A stretch of 12,103 bases of DNA from Candidatus Woesearchaeota archaeon. GTDB lineage: Archaea > Nanobdellota > Nanobdellia > Woesearchaeales > GW2011-AR9. The number at the start of each line of letters is the position of its first letter. Within the stretch, counting starts at the first letter, position 1. The translations under genes were made by a program, and so were the position numbers. A model generated the notes under the pieces. The model was not told the DNA's origin and did no database searches. It saw only the letters and a list, made by a program, of their open reading frames with translations. Shown here one piece after another: positions 12,053 through 12,103 of this stretch. The stretch covers positions 1 through 12,103 of the forward strand of contig JACOZM010000111.1 of assembly GCA_016181345.1 (NCBI GenBank). Direction: 5' to 3'.

Positions 12053-12103
12053 AAAGATAAAAAGAAAGTTAGAAAAAAAAGCCCCTACAGAGATCATCAC
12101 GCA

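Overview
The window looks like chromosomal DNA of an archaeon, most likely a DPANN-type lineage (Woesearchaeota/Pacearchaeota-like). The evidence is an archaeal/eukaryotic-type ribosomal protein L15e, a CDKAL1/e-MtaB-type tRNA methylthiotransferase, a NurA-like nuclease, AT-rich DNA, and TATA boxes (box A). Most transcription units carry a TATA box centred about 25-27 bases before the ATG, the geometry of leaderless archaeal transcripts. The lineage is inferred from gene style; no marker was tested.

Layout. 1-1299: 3' part of a tRNA ms2t6A37 methylthiotransferase whose C-terminal TRAM domain is split by a K/E-rich insert. 1333-2531 (-): two tandem paralogues of unknown function. 2636-3347 (-): an unlisted 47-residue single-pass membrane protein, then a DUF1003 membrane protein. 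3692-4210 (+): L15e, with a long leader containing a hairpin. 4366-4795 (+): a predicted structured RNA followed by a 53-residue Lys/Arg-rich protein. 4979-5779 (-): unknown protein. 5884-6067: a strikingly base-paired, branched element. 6111-7202 (+): exported double-HKD phospholipase D-like protein. 7216-7977 (-): unknown protein. 8075-8845 (-): ParA-type ATPase with helically phased repeats in its upstream region and a second repeat cluster further out. 9086-9775 (+): permuted NlpC/P60-like papain-fold protein. 9852-10922 (-): NurA-like nuclease. 11053-11919 (+): inositol monophosphatase/CysQ-family protein with an altered active-site loop.

How the genes relate. Most are single-gene units, convergent or divergent, so operon logic is weak. 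The clearest linked sets are the two tandem paralogues, the structured RNA with its adjacent basic protein, and parA with the repeat-rich region it shares with the divergent papain-fold gene. The least explained part is 4211-6110. It holds two independent, strongly structured elements around a very basic small protein and an unrecognised protein. I could not match either RNA to RNase P RNA, SRP RNA, 5S rRNA, tRNA or a riboswitch by eye. This is the best candidate for something undescribed.
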